Source of the DNA: Vanilla planifolia
Taxonomy: Eukaryota > Streptophyta > Magnoliopsida > Asparagales > Orchidaceae
NCBI GenBank assembly: GCA_023846275.1
Contig: JAIUJO010003829.1
Coordinates: 1 to 64,000 of the forward strand
DNA length: 64,000 bases
Reading direction: 5' to 3'
Shown: piece after piece, positions 17,639 through 33,195 of the stretch
Layout: each line of letters begins with the position of its first letter
How positions within the stretch are numbered: position 1 is the stretch's first letter
The notes under the pieces: model-generated
The model's input: the letters and a program-made list of their open reading frames with translations, nothing else
What the model was told of the DNA's origin: nothing
The model's database searches: none
Made by a program: the position numbers and the translations under genes

Positions 17639-19707
17639 TTATGCACACACATACACATATACACATACAAATACATGCACACACATGCAAAGACACTCAT
17701 GTGTAAACACACACACACGTACACACACATGTTCATGCACTCATAGACACTAATCAACACACGCTCAAAATAACATGCACAAATACACAAATACACCCAT
17801 ATATACAGACATGCTCATACACACACATGCATAAAGACACACACACACACACATACACACATTAGCACACCCATGCTTACACATGCCTAGACACACAAAC
17901 ACAACACATGCAATTACACACACACATGCATAAGTCTAGACACATACAGACATAAACAAACACTCTCACACACAAAATGCACACATGCATACATGCATAT
18001 GTACACATGCACATAAAGAAACAAATATATGCACACACATATAGGCATTCACACATGCATGCACTCTCATACACATGCACATATACGCACACACATGCAC
18101 TTGCACACAATTATAGTTGAACACAAATGCACATAGACACATACACACATAGTAGGAACACGCATGCACACACAGATATACATAGGCACACATGCACATG
18201 CATGCATGTAAACATGCTCACACACCCAAAAGCATAAACACATGCATGCACACACACACACATACACACACACATGCACAAAAAAATGCACATAAGCACA
18301 AACATATGTGTATGCAAGCACGCAAATACAACGACATTCATGCACACATGCATATGCATACGCACACACACATGGATGCCCACAAGCACATGCCAACAAA
18401 GTCACGTGCATACAAATATACACACACATGTAGAGGCACATATGCACGCACTGACACGCATGATGCATGCATGCACACACATACATAAACACATGCACAC
18501 ATGCACACATGCACAAATATACAAAAACACACACATGAATGAACACACTCATATATACATGCACAGGAACCCTCTCACAGACACACATAGATTTAAGCAC
18601 ACACATAAATACACATATGTCTAATGTACATGCATACACACACACACACGTTCTCATATGCATATACACACAGGTGAACATATACATGCACACATAAACA
18701 CACATACATGCATAAACACATGTACACAATCCCACATCCACACACATATGCTCATACATATAAAAAAACTTGTTATATCCTTGGCCATAGCACCACTTAT
18801 TTGATGACAACAAAACCATTCTGTTAGTTTCTCTAATACATTCCTTAAGTGTCTTTCAAGTCATGCATCTCATGATCTTATAACATCAGTCAACTGAAGA
18901 GCTTTGATTAGATGTCTTATGGAGGTATCCACAAGTGAAACATTGTTAAGTTGTGTTGGTGGTTATGATTTAGTTATGACATAAATGGCATATTAAGGAG
19001 TTATTAATCAAACTCTTGGTGAAGTAGTTGACCATCAAGAGTCCATATCCAAAACATTTAGTGATTTGATTATTTATCCTATCACTTGATTACATATGAC
19101 ATAATTAGTTTCTATAACATCATTCATTCACATGCATTATTATTGATTTCTTATGTTTTATCATATTAATAGTTATAAAAATATTTTGTTATTTTAAAAG
19201 CTTAAAAGTACTTTTAAAAGAAATAAAACATACATATATAAAAGATATTTTTTGAAAATAAAAAAATTTGGTTAAAGAACCCAAGACATGGCCAAGCCTA
19301 TAGGCTCAGGCCAAGTGCACCAAAGTACTAGGCAATGGGCCTAAAGAGTCACAAGTAAGGAGATCATATGAACTGAGTTTGTTCAAGCCTACATCAAAAT
19401 CAGACCCAATGTAGCTTAGAAGCATAACAAGTTTTGATAAATTTGTAAAACATTAAGTAATGAAGTGGGTCGGGTCAAACAAATTATCATATGTAACAAA
19501 TAGTCTTATAAAGTATGTAAGTATCCTAGGTTATGAATTCCTAAGAACACAAGGGGGAACGAACTCCATGTATTGGCTCAAATAATAAAAGAACAGGAAT
19601 GCTTATTACATGAAATATACATTACTTTTAAAGAATATGGGTCAAAGACTTTGCGACTTATATCCAAAGCTTGACCGACACTATGCCATCTGATCGCATG
19701 TTTTCAT

Positions 19708-19920
19708 GATCGAACAGTCTAGATCATGCCCACTTTTGTGAATAGTAGGTTTCATTTAACTATCCTTCTAACAAGTTTGATCGAATTGTTTAGTTCATCA
19801 TTATATTTATGAAAATTATATTTCAACTAGTTGTCTATTTATAAAACATGATCAAATGATTAAGCTCATCTTTGCCTATCTGAATAGTACTCTTAAGCAT
19901 CATCTCTAGATGTATACCCT
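19708..19920 (+). repeat. Three diverged 71-bp tandem repeats
   Basis: GATCGAACAGTCTAGATCAT at 19708, GATCGAATTGTTTAGTTCAT at 19779 and GATCAAATGATTAAGCTCAT at 19850 are spaced exactly 71 and 71 bases apart. A second block, TGAATAGTA, TGAAAATTA, TGAATAGTA, recurs about 30 bases into each unit. The units are strongly diverged, so the repeat is old. A possible fourth unit after 19920 is too weak to call. No function is evident. Confidence 0.7.
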
Positions 19921-20995
19921 TTAATCAACATTCTGATTAAGCAGCACTTATTTCATCCACCTAAATCAGATGATGCTCAATATTCTCATTCATAATCAGC
20001 ATTCCAAAAAGGTATTTTCATTTTTTTAATGCTAAAATTTTATTGACTATTAGAGAGACCCTTTTAACCATTAAGAAAATTTTATTTTCATAAAAAATAA
20101 TTTATTATGAATAGAGGAGCCTTAGGAGTTTGAATTAAATGAATTTAACCTTACTACATTACTATTTTGAGAAGAGAAGATGCCAAATGAAAAGTTGCAA
20201 TTTGAGTTAGATGCCTTTGTTGAAGTCGTGCTTGCCACTTAATTTCCTTACAACATTTTCTTCAATTACAGATCTTACTGGTGACTTCTTTACAAATGAT
20301 TATTTATTTCTTTATTCCTTTTTATTTTTTTAAAATAGAGCATAATAATGTAAGTTTTTGCTCATTCTATTTTTCTTAATAATGTTATGGCATATTAATA
20401 AATCTTTTAGATTTAATATTTCACAACTAAGTCATTTAGATTATTCCAATAATATTTAATTATAGAATTATATTCTAAATATCATAATCTATAGGCTTGT
20501 GTTAGATAAGCTTTTACAAGTGAATAATGAAATATTATGATTAATTATTATTTCTTATTATACTTACTTATTTTAAGCTTTAAAAACTATAATTGTGACA
20601 GTGGACTATTACTTGCCAAGATAAAAGGATTTGGTTTGTAAATGATACCTCTACCTGTAATGGTAAATAAGAGTGGTTTTATTATTGAAATTTTGGATGG
20701 ATTTATTTGGGATGGATGTAAGCATAGGTTAGCCAAATTATCTAAAAATCTTTTATCATTTTTATTTTCTTTTCTATTATGTAATTTATGATATTTTTCT
20801 TATTTAATAATATTTAATTAAAAATATAGAAGAAACTTTCAAAATTATCTTTATCATGTGTAAAATATTTTTAGTACCATAAAGCTTTTATTTTTATGCA
20901 TTTGTATTTAGTAAAATTATTAAATAAATGATTTTATAATGCTAAATTTTAGTTTAAGAAAAGGTTTTCAAAATAGAAAAAAAGTTTTAAAAGTA

Positions 20996-21370
20996 CAATT
21001 CATCCCCTTTTATGCATTAACTTGGAACAAATTATATCAAGTTGTATCAAAGTAGGTTACATCATGGGAAGAAATTCTTTTGAGAAGATCCTATTTTTTA
21101 CAAAAATAATAATTAATATTTTAATAATAACATAGAATTAATTGTGAATTTAGAATTAAAGAAAAAATGTAAATTAGATAATAAGGAATATAGAGAAGAA
21201 GCTAGTCAACAACTATCTTTAATTTGATAGTGTGAAAATCCATATGAATAAATTAGATGATATGCTAGTCAAACATTTATAACATAAGTCTCTATCAATG
21301 TAATTGATCAAATACATTTGTATCTTTCATAAAACCAAAATTTATTGAAGAAGCTCTTAAGGGTGTACTT
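20996..21370 (+). mobile_element. Decayed Ty1/copia-like fragment (LTR end, primer-binding site, start of internal region)
   Basis: ACAATTCATCCCC near 20995 followed by a recognisable but degenerate match to the initiator-Met tRNA primer-binding site at about 21042-21053 is the order seen at the 5' LTR / internal boundary of plant Ty1/copia elements. It is like SIRE/Maximus-type LTR ends with their AATTCACCCCC-like motif. A short purine-rich stretch with an ATG-GGA-AGA start follows. AT-rich sequence upstream may be LTR, but I cannot place its left edge. The internal region fades out where the array resumes. The element is an old, heavily broken fossil with most of its length missing. The family call rests on this motif pair only. 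Confidence 0.4.
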
Positions 21371-23615
21371 TCATGTCATGAACACACGTGTGCATGCATA
21401 CATGCCCACAAGAACAAACATGCACACACACATATACACAAATTCAAACAGGCACACACATAGACACACACACATGTACACACACTTGCACCCTTACACA
21501 AGCCTATGAACATGCATGCACATGTACACTTAGGAACACACACACAAATACACATGAAAATACACAAGCACAAATATGCCCATGCACAAGCTTGCATTGC
21601 ATATGCACACCCATAGGCACATATACTTATGCACATATGCACACATGCATGCACATACACTCATGCACATACACAGGTACATACACTTGCATATGTACAA
21701 GAATGCACATATGCACACACACTCGCACATACACACTTAGGTGTACACACATGTATGCACACATAAATAGACCCACAAAAACACATACACACACATACAC
21801 ACATGTGCATACAACACACAAACATGCACAAATAGACACATACAAGAAGACAAATAAACACACATCCAAACATGCATAAAATATACACATACATGCACAA
21901 ACACACATGCACACACATATACACACAAGAATAAAGAATGATTTGCACACTAACATGCACAATAATATGCATGCACATGTATACATATGCTCACACAAAC
22001 ACATGCACATACATACAAACTAACACATGCGCTCACACACAAATATCCAAACATGTACAAACACACATGCATACAACCATGCATGCAGATGCATAAACAC
22101 ATGCATGCAAACTTAACAGATGTGTGCCCATGCACAAATGCACACACGCACACACAGATAAGCACACATGTGCACACACATGAACACACACATGCATGCA
22201 CACATGCATACACAAAAACACGTATATACACATAGATGCATACACAAGAATGTAAAAATGCACATGCGCACCCAAACCTACACACATGCATACACAGAAA
22301 CACATACATACACATGCATGTATGTGTGTCACATGAAGACAAACATACATACACTCGCACACATGTGCATGAAATAACACAAATATGCACATGTACTCAT
22401 AAAAACATGCACATGCATGGGCATAAGTAGACACAAATGCAAACATGAAGGCACAAAAACATATGTACACACATACACAAACATATAGACACACACACAT
22501 GCATGCATGCACATAGAAATGAAAACAAAAGCACACAAGTACACATGCAGACACATATGCACACATGTACACAAAGATACACACGCACAAGCACGTAGAC
22601 ACATACATGCACACAAAGGCACACAAACCCTCGTACACATATGCAAATGTCCACACATAAACAAACATACACATTCACACAAAGAAAAGCACAAACACTC
22701 GAATGAGCAGGAAAACATGCACATATGCATAAAAGCACAAGCACATTTGCACACATACAGAAACAACACAAACACACACAAAATAATGCACACATACACA
22801 CATCTACACTTGCATTCACACATAGACACATGCAAATATAAACATCCACATATGAATGTACAAGCACACACACATTTGAACACATGCACACAAGAACGCA
22901 CGTACACACACCCACACTCACACAAACACATGCACTCACACCCACACACTCTTACCCATGCATGAAAACACATGCACACACACAAGCATATACACACACA
23001 CATATGGACATGCAAACACAAAGACATCCACACATGCACACACATACACATGCACATGCACACAAGCTCTAAAACATGTATGCAAACACAAACACTCAAA
23101 AATATGCATACACACATGCATGCACAAGAACACATAAATGCACGTACATGCACACACATCCACATGCACATAAGAAAACACACATAACCAAAGTACACAA
23201 ACACATGAATATGAATATGCATATATACACACACACATAGGTACCATCATACACACACACATATAGTTGCAAATGCACATGGCTAAACATACAAAAACTT
23301 ACACACAAATGCACATGCACAAACACATATGCACATGAATAGACATGCATGAGCATGAAAACATGCTAACATGCATAATCTTGCACTCATATGCACACAT
23401 ACCCAAATGTAATTGAACACATTAATGCACACACACACACACAAGCAGATGCACTCACACATACATATACATGCCACACAGAGACATATATACACTCACA
23501 CACAGGCATGCACACACATGAGCATGCATATGCAAACATCAACATATGGGCACATACCCAAACACACTAAAGCACACACATATATACACATGCAAGCATG
23601 CACTCATGCATGTAC

Positions 23616-23639
23616 ACACATGCACACATGCACACATGC
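23616..23639 (+). repeat. Local (ACACATGC)3 expansion
   Basis: Three perfect 8-bp units in tandem. This is an example of short words of the degenerate array being re-amplified locally. Confidence 0.85.
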
Positions 23640-26600
23640 ATACATATCCACTTTGTTATATGCACACACACACACATGCACACATAGATACACAAATATG
23701 TGCACACACACCTATACACACTCACGCCCACATACAAACAAACACATGCATACACACAAATGCAACCACACATGCACATACACACACAAGAACACATACA
23801 TGCTTGCACACACAAACATAAAAATACACACTTACTTGCACTTGCATGCATAGATGCATACAAACACATCTGTACCCATGCACTCACATGCACACACACA
23901 CGAACACATGTATGCACTCACACAAAGACAAATAAACATGTACATACACACGAACACACATAAACATGTACAACCACACACATGTAGGCACATATCCACA
24001 CACATACAAACATAGACACACACACACACATGCACAAACATTAGAACAAGCTTGTGTACACTTAGACACATAAATATGAACACTTATAGACACATGCATA
24101 TATGTACATACAAACACAAGCATGCATGCACACTCACACACACATATAAACACATGCACATGTATGCACACACATAAATGTGAACCCAAGCACACATGTG
24201 CACGTGTATGCATACACACACTTACATGCATGCACACATCCACATAAACATGTGCACACAAAGACACATGCATGCACATGCCCACATACACGAACATATA
24301 CACATCGGTCCAAACTAATACACAATTCACATGCACACAAACTCACACACATGAACACACACAGGCATGACAGCATGCATATTACACACACCCATAGATA
24401 GACACATGCAGATGCACACACTTAAAGGCATAGATATAGAAACATACTCTCACATGCACATGCACAAACACACATATTCATGCCCACATAGATGTTTACA
24501 CACATGCACACACTCACGTGTATATGGGTGTACATAAACATTTCCTCCCACACACACACATATATACTTACCCACACACACATGCACATGCGAACACTCA
24601 CATGCATACTCTTAGGCAAACACACATGCACACCCACACACACACATGCACAAACATGAAAACATGCACAAACCAACATGCAAGTGCACATACACATATG
24701 CACATAAATCTAGTCACACATACATGTACTAGCTAACATACAGGCTCACATATGCATGAGCACACCCACAGGTGCAAAATCTCATACACTTATAGACATG
24801 CACATAAATGTGCACACAAATATACACACACACATGCTAAAAAATATGTATGCATTCCTACTAAGATGCTTGTGCACACACACACATATAAATACACATA
24901 GGAATTCACATATACACACACACGAACACAAATGCAAGCACAAACACACACACACATACACAAGCTTGCATGCACACAAATTAAAAACACACATGTAGAC
25001 AAACATGTATACACATGCACAAACACACACAAAAATGCAATCACACATAGGCACATGCACACACAACCATGCATACACAGATGTTCGCACATATGTACGC
25101 CTACATACATGCACACAAAACTCACACACATGTGCACACATACACACATATGCATGCACACTCACATACACATGTATCCACACACATGCATGCATAAAAA
25201 CACACACAAGACACACAAATGACCACATACATACACACACCCATGTATGCACACATGCATGCACATAGACACACACGATCACACATGGACATATGCAGAC
25301 ACGCTCATCCATACACCCAAATATAGGCACAAATACATTCACACATATGCATGCCTACATTCACACACAAAAAGATCCATGCAAACATATGTTGACAAAC
25401 ATGCATCCACAAAAGCATAAAAGCACACACACACATACTCACAAGCACACAATCTCACACTTGCACAATTAGATGTATATATGCACATATGTGAGTGCAC
25501 ACACATGCATAGGCACACACACATGTATAAGCAAACACACATTGACACATGCATATGAACATGCACATGCACAAACACACATATGCATAAACATGCATGC
25601 ATGGACCCACACAAATGGGTGCAATAAAACTCACACACATGCATACCTACATGCATACACATGGATACTCAAATATATGCACATGCACAGACACACACAC
25701 ACAAGCACAAATAGACAAACTCACATGAAAACACATGCATGCACACATGTTTAGATACCCATAAACACATGCACATGATCACACACATATACACACACAT
25801 GTGTCTATGTTCATGCACAAATATGCACTCTTGCACATAGACGTACACATGTGAACACCAAAACACACGGACACACATGAAAGCACACACATATGCACAT
25901 GAACAAAAGCACACACTCATTTGTGCATGTACACAAATAAACACACACTCACATATGTAGGTGTACACATGCATGTGCACATGCTTACACAAACAAACAC
26001 ATGTATATAGACACACACACACACACATTCTCATGCACACACACACACCTACACACACAAACCTGTGCATGCATGTAGATGCACACACACAGAGAGATAA
26101 GGACAAAAACAAAAACTCATGCACACTCACTAACAAAAACAAATAAACATAGGAACACACATGCACACACATAAGCACATGCACATAAACACACACCAAC
26201 ACATATGCACACATACACAAACCCACAACCACAAAAACACACATGTATAACACACAAACACACATACATATACATGTACACACATGTACATGCACACATG
26301 CACCCACTCAGATACACACATAAGCACACACACACACACACATATATATACATAGAATCACATGTACTCATGCACATACACATACACATAAGTGCACATG
26401 CATAGACACACACACAAATTTGCACACATATACACATACACATATACACACACTTCTACACATATGTACAAACAGCACACACACATGCACACAAGTGCAT
26501 ATACAAATGTAAACATATGCATATGTACACATGCACCCAAGCATATGTGCATAGATGCACACATGTACACTTGCACTCACACATGCACACACACACACAT

Positions 26601-27104
26601 CGACAAGTGCACACACATAGGCACACACCCAAACAAGCACTTACGCACACACACTTATACACACCTTCACACATGCCCACTGACATGCACACACTCACAT
26701 GCACAATGCACATGCATGCATACAAGCAAGTGCACATACACACTTGAATGCATACACACATGCTCCAACTCATAAGCACACAGACAAAAACACATGCATA
26801 CATAGATGCACACTCATACATACACTTGCACATACACACACACACACACAAATGCATGCAAATAAGCACACATGCATACACCAACATACACAATTACACA
26901 TTCACACACATACATGAACACATTTATGCACACATAAACACCCATACACACACAAAAACACACCCACCCACACACACACATAAACACATGCATACACATG
27001 CATGTTAACACGTACACAAACATGCACATATACACAACAACACACATAGTAGAAACATGCATGTGCATATACACACACTCATGTATGCACACACATGCAC
27101 CAAA

Positions 27105-27122
27105 GCATCTGTGCACAGATGC
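27105..27122. repeat. Perfect 18-bp palindrome
   Basis: GCATCTGTGCACAGATGC equals its own reverse complement. The flanks are ordinary array sequence. No binding-site identity is claimed. Confidence 0.9.
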
Positions 27123-28662
27123 ACACACATACTCTCACACGTGCGCATGCACACACACACACAAACACACATAAAAAGACACAGACACAAGACTGCATGC
27201 ACACAAGCATACACATGCTCAACCATACATGCATAAATAAACATACACACACTCATACATACACACACACATGCATATAAATGCACACACAGACACAAAA
27301 AAAAATGTGCACATAGATGCTAACACACAAACATGCATAGACACACTTACACACATGTTTTCAACCACCAACTAATATGCACACACACACACAAATGCAC
27401 CCTCACTCATGCACACATGCATAAATATAAGCACATTTACATGCAAAAATAAAGACACACATAGAAATACATAAACTTGCACACATACATACACACAGTC
27501 ACATGCACATGCACACACACACCTACAAGTGCACACACATACATATGTACAAGCATGCACACACTCATGCACACTCACATGCAAACTCATAGACACATTC
27601 ACAAACAAACTAGTGCATACATGTGCACACAAAACAAAAACACACACACACACACACTCACTCATATAGGTCACATGTGCATGTAGACATGCATATATAC
27701 ACAAATGTACACACATTCACACACAAACATACACACACAAGCCTCTATGCACACCAGCACACACACACACATGCACATACTCATGCACACACTCACAGAT
27801 GCAAAAATACACACATAAATTCTTACATAAGTGAAAGCACATGCTAACATGCTCAAATGTCCACACGCACTCACAAGCACAAGCACTCACAAGCACATAC
27901 ACATATACACGTGCACAGATGTGTATGCACACTCATGTACACACACATATGCACACACACATAGACACACGCACACACACATGCACAAACATGCATATAA
28001 ATATGCACATACGTACATGCACACACTCATATGCACATGTACACCCACACATGTGTGTGCACTAGCAGACACATGCACCATCACACACGTGCATATTGGC
28101 ACACATGCACATGCACACAAACATGCAAACACAAGTACAAGACACATGAATATAATCGTACATACACATACATGCACACAAAAATGCACATAAGCACGCA
28201 CCCACACTCACACACTTGTGATCGCGTGCACACAAATACACAATGCACTCATGCATAGCCACCCACACTTGCACATGTACAAATACCCAAAAACTCAACT
28301 ATACACACAAACACATACATGCATGCACCTATGCACACATACAAAACCATAAACACACACATGCATACACATATACACATGAATACATAAGCAAACACAC
28401 ATACATGTACACATAAGCACACACAGGAACACAAACACACACAAACTCATGTCTACAAACATGCACACATAAACACATGGATGCACTCTCACTCACAAAA
28501 ACAAATGCTCTCACAAACACACACATGTACCGACATGCACACATGCATGCACATACACTATTACACTCATAGATGTACACATGCATGCACACACTCACAC
28601 ATGCACATGCACACATAGGCACATAGACACACAAACACATGCACACACAAACATGTTTTTAT

Positions 28663-28686
28663 ATGCACATGCACATGCACATGCAC
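28663..28686 (+). repeat. Local (ATGCAC)4 expansion
   Basis: Four perfect 6-bp units in tandem, directly after an unusual run of T (ATGTTTTTAT). Confidence 0.85.
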
Positions 28687-30250
28687 ACACATATACACAC
28701 ACAAACATACATGCACAAGCTCATAGTCTTAAACACACATACAACACACACATACAAGCACACAAATGCACTCATATAGAGTCACACAAATGCACACATA
28801 GAAATACCCACACATAGCCACACACATTAACATAGACACACACACACACCCACACAGACATGTGCACACATGCAAATGAATAGATACAAACACATGCATA
28901 TAAACACACCCCTAAATCCACATACACATACACATGCACATACACACAAGTGCATAGCCATGCATACACAAGCACACACATAAATGTACACACACTTGCA
29001 CATTAAGACTCACACACAAACATAGATGATCAAACAACTACACATAACCATATATGCACATGCACAAAAACACATGTAGAGGCACACATACACATGCATA
29101 CACACTTACACACACACAATCAAGCACCCACACATTGACATATTCTAGCACACAAACACATATAGATATGCATACACCTATGAACTCACATACACATGCA
29201 TGCACACACATACAAAAAGACACACACACATGTAGGCACACAAACATACACGCATAAGTGCATAAGCACCTAGGCACACACACGTCCACACATGTACACA
29301 TACACACACATATTCAGGCACAAGTACAAGCACAAACACATATACACATATAGACATAAACACATACACACATACACACAAGCACACTTGCATGATAACA
29401 TACATGCATACACACATGCACATACACACACTAACACATTCACACACGTTCACAGATGCACACACAATAAATGCACAAGTACACATTCACAAAAGCAGGC
29501 ACTCACACACATATAGACATGCACATAGACAAACACACTGGCACATAGACATGTACACACACAGACACATGCAAAGACATAGACAAACACATATATTCAC
29601 ACACACACACATGAATGCAAGCATGCAAACACACATATATACATGCAAGCATGCGAAGAAATGCACATGCACACAAACACAATCATGCATGCACACACAT
29701 GCATGTGCACACACCCACAAGCCTAGGAAAACAAACTCACATGCATTGACACATGAACACACATGTGTAATCATGTATGCACTTGCATCTGCATGCACAC
29801 ATGTGTACCCACGCACATGCATAGGCATGCATATACAAAGGCATGCCCTCACATGCATACATGTGCACAAATTCATACACAAAATGCATGCACATAAGCA
29901 TAGACATGCATGCCCATGCACAAATGCACTCACACACACACAAACACTCACACCCACACACATTCTCAGTTGCACAAGAAATGCCACACACACTCCACAC
30001 ACAAATGTACACACATGTATTCACATACAAACCCAAGTATGTACACACACACACATCAACACACCAACACATAAACACATTCGTACACTTGTGCAAACAC
30101 ACTAGCACACATACACATGCATAGAAACACATGCATACAAATAGATATGCTTACAAACATACATGAACACACATATATGTAAACGGACACATAGACATAC
30201 ACACTCACACACATGTGGACCAACACATGTTTGCACCTACACACGCATGC

Positions 30251-30300
30251 ATGCAAGCATGCAAACACACGCAAATTTACATGCAAGCATGCAAACACAC
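30251..30300 (+). repeat. 30-bp tandem duplication (first)
   Basis: A 20-base word beginning ATGCAAGCATGC occurs at 30251 and is repeated exactly at 30281. Confidence 0.85.
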
Positions 30301-30610
30301 ATACACGCACACATGCACGCCTGAGCAGACACGCACACACATTTGCTTACAAGCACAAACAAACCAACACGCACGAATGCATATAATTGCACTTATGAAT
30401 GCATACACACAAATGCGTACCCACACACACATGCATATGCACACATGTACATGCACATGAACATCCTTATATGCACACAAATGCATAAACACACATATAA
30501 ATGCATGTACATTAGCATTCACACACATGCACATGCACCCATATGCACTTGCACATGCACACACACACACATGGCCATGCACACACTCAAATGCACAAGC
30601 AAAGATTCAC

Positions 30611-30670
30611 ACACTAGCACACCTACATGCACATGGATGCACACTAGCACACCTACACGCACATGGACAC
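30611..30670 (+). repeat. 30-bp tandem duplication (second)
   Basis: ACACTAGCACACCTACATGC at 30611 and ACACTAGCACACCTACACGC at 30641 differ at one base. ACATGGA follows both. Confidence 0.88.
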
Positions 30671-33162
30671 ACACATATGAACACCTAAGTATGCACCCAC
30701 ACACACACATGTGAATGCACGTAGGCACACACACACTCTTGAACTCACTCACCTGTGCACATGATCACACACTCACACAAATGCAAAAACACACATGAAT
30801 GCATAAATGCACATATACATACACACATGTAAAAGATTCAAGAACACACACTAAGATTCAAGCACGCACGCACACACACGTCCATGTATATGTAAATGCA
30901 CATGGAGACATGCACACACACACACATGCACATTCTTGCACATAGACATGCACCAACACATGCACACATGTAAACACACACATGTAGACTCATACATGCC
31001 TCTGCACACACAACACACATGTCCACAGAAATGCACATATGCACACACACTCACATATACAAATACATAGACATATACACATACATGCACACACACACAC
31101 TACCCACTCACATGCAAATGCATGCACAAACACACACATGTGCAAGCATGTGCACTCATTGAAAAAGATGCAGACATGCTCATACACCCACGCACACACA
31201 CTCACACAACATACTCATGCAAAATGCACACACATACAAGCACATGTATGCATACAACATGTAGAAACATGCCCATGCTTTCACATAAGTGAACACACAC
31301 TCCTATACACAAATAGATGCATGCAAGCACACACCCACAAGAATACATGCACACTTACACACATGAACACACACACACACACACACACGTACACATGCAC
31401 AAGTGTGCACTCTTGCACGCACATAGATTCACACATGCACATGCGCACCCACGCACACACACTGCAAATGCACATAAGCACATGCACACAAACACACACA
31501 TGCACAAATAAAAATACACACATGCACATATGTTCATACATATACACATAAGTGTGCATGTACACAAATATGAATGAACACACCCACACACATGTAGATC
31601 CACAAATGCTCACACACACAAGTGCACAAGCACATGCAAATGCACACATGGTGTAGACACGTGCACCCAAACATGTACATTCACATGCACTTTCAACTAG
31701 ACACATATGCAAACATACATGTACACACATATACATGCACATGCCAATAAACTTGTAAGAAAAAAGTATACATAGCCACACAAACAAGCACACACTCACA
31801 CACACACATGAACATACTACAAATATACACAAACACAAGCACACACCCACACAAACTCACTTGCACACATATGTATGCAATTGAGGTATAGAAGCATATA
31901 TGCATGCACCCACACACAGACTAGCATGTATAGACACTCACATGCACTCACACACCCACTCACACATATCCACATAGGCACACAAGCATACATGCACTTA
32001 AACACATGTTGGCAAATACAAGCACTTATAATCACACATAGTCAAGAAAGCACACACACACACACTTATAAACACATGTGAACCTACACACAAACATGAA
32101 AATGCACACACACACACTAGCACTTGGACACATACACTTGCACACAAATATGCTCAAGCACATACACATGTCGACAAACAAGCAAACACACAAGGAAAAC
32201 ATATGCACACATACACATGGACATACACACATGCACACACACTCACACATGTATGCACATACACACACACACACACACAGGCAAACACACAAACACATAC
32301 ACAAATGGAAGCATGAGAACACACACTTGTAAGCACATGCCAATGCACACGCATATAAAACACAAGTAGACAAGCACACTCAAATACATACATCTATGCA
32401 CACACACAAATACACACACACAAACACACTCACACAAAGACATGCACACAATTGGGTATGTGCATGCAAAATCGCATACACACATGCTAAAAAACATGCC
32501 CCTGAAAGGAATGATGCTCACACATACACATGCATGCTTGCACTCACACATGCTAATAGGCACATAAACACATGCACCCACACACACACATATGTAAATG
32601 CGTAAGCACACAAACATCCAAACAAACCAACACACATGACCATTAAAGGAGACACAAATGAACATAGAAACACAACCACACACATACAAACGAACATACA
32701 CACATAAACATATGCACAAAAACACATGCACATACAATTACTTGTGTAGCAACATACTCACATGCACATGCACATGTAATATGCACAAAAACTCATGCAA
32801 GCACATACATACAAAGATAAAAATTATGTACACACATGTAGAAAAACACATACATAGATAAAGACAGAAAAGTGCACATATGTACACACACATGTGTGCA
32901 CATGCTTGCACACGTCCATGCACATAGACACACTCAAACTCACACGTGTATAGACACATGCATATGCACATGCACACATACATACACATAGATGAATAAA
33001 GAGAAACACGCATGCACACACAAGCACACAGATATGCATGCATGGACACAAACACATGCAGATGCCCATGCAGCCACATGAACATGCATACATGCATACA
33101 CGCATGCACACACTCATATGCTCACACACACAGATGCACACATATGCACATGAACACAAGTA

Positions 33163-33163
<1 letters not shown>

Positions 33164-33193
<30 letters not shown>
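33164..33193 (+). repeat. Pure (AC)15 microsatellite
   Basis: Uninterrupted AC run of 30 bases. The corresponding place in copy 1 (758-771) has only seven AC units. Confidence 0.9.

Positions 33194-33195
<2 letters not shown>

Larger units (their letters stand above)
1..18761 (+). repeat. Degenerate CA-polarity dinucleotide-derived array, segment A
   Basis: The stretch is composed almost wholly of words such as ACACAT, GCACAC, ATGCAC and CATGCATG on the + strand, with no fixed monomer length. Purines and pyrimidines alternate over most short runs. Breaks in the alternation come mainly from AA, CTC, CCC or TAG-type words every ten bases or so. This fits descent from (CA)n, with transitions (C to T, A to G) keeping the alternation. 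Open frames here translate to His/Thr-rich peptides (+) or Cys/Val/Met-rich peptides (-) in every frame and are not genes. The left end runs off the window. Confidence 0.93.
18762..21376. other. AT-rich non-array island
   Basis: The CA texture stops just after CTCATACATA and resumes at about CATGAACACACG. In between lie 2.6 kb of AT-rich, complex sequence with stops in all frames and no sizeable open frame. I saw no terminal inverted repeats and no clear target duplication at its edges. It holds three diverged 71-bp repeats (19708-19920) and a decayed copia-like signature near 21.0 kb. The rest, including a less AT-rich patch at about 19270-19560 (with ATGGCCAAGCCTATAGGCTC), is unrecognised. 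It may be old host sequence interrupted by the array, or transposon debris. Confidence 0.85.

Noticed and set aside
18762-21376. DNA transposon or LINE spanning the whole AT-rich island
   Set aside because: No terminal inverted repeats, no clear target duplication at the edges, no poly-A tail at either end, and no sizeable open frame.
22329-23234. 301-codon open frame on the minus strand
   Set aside because: Same low-complexity composition; explained by the absence of stop codons in alternating purine-pyrimidine sequence.
100-24870. Possible shared block around CATGCTAAAAAA at about 105 and 24833
   Set aside because: The match fades after about 16 bases, and following words agree only loosely. 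This is not enough to call a third copy of the duplicated block.
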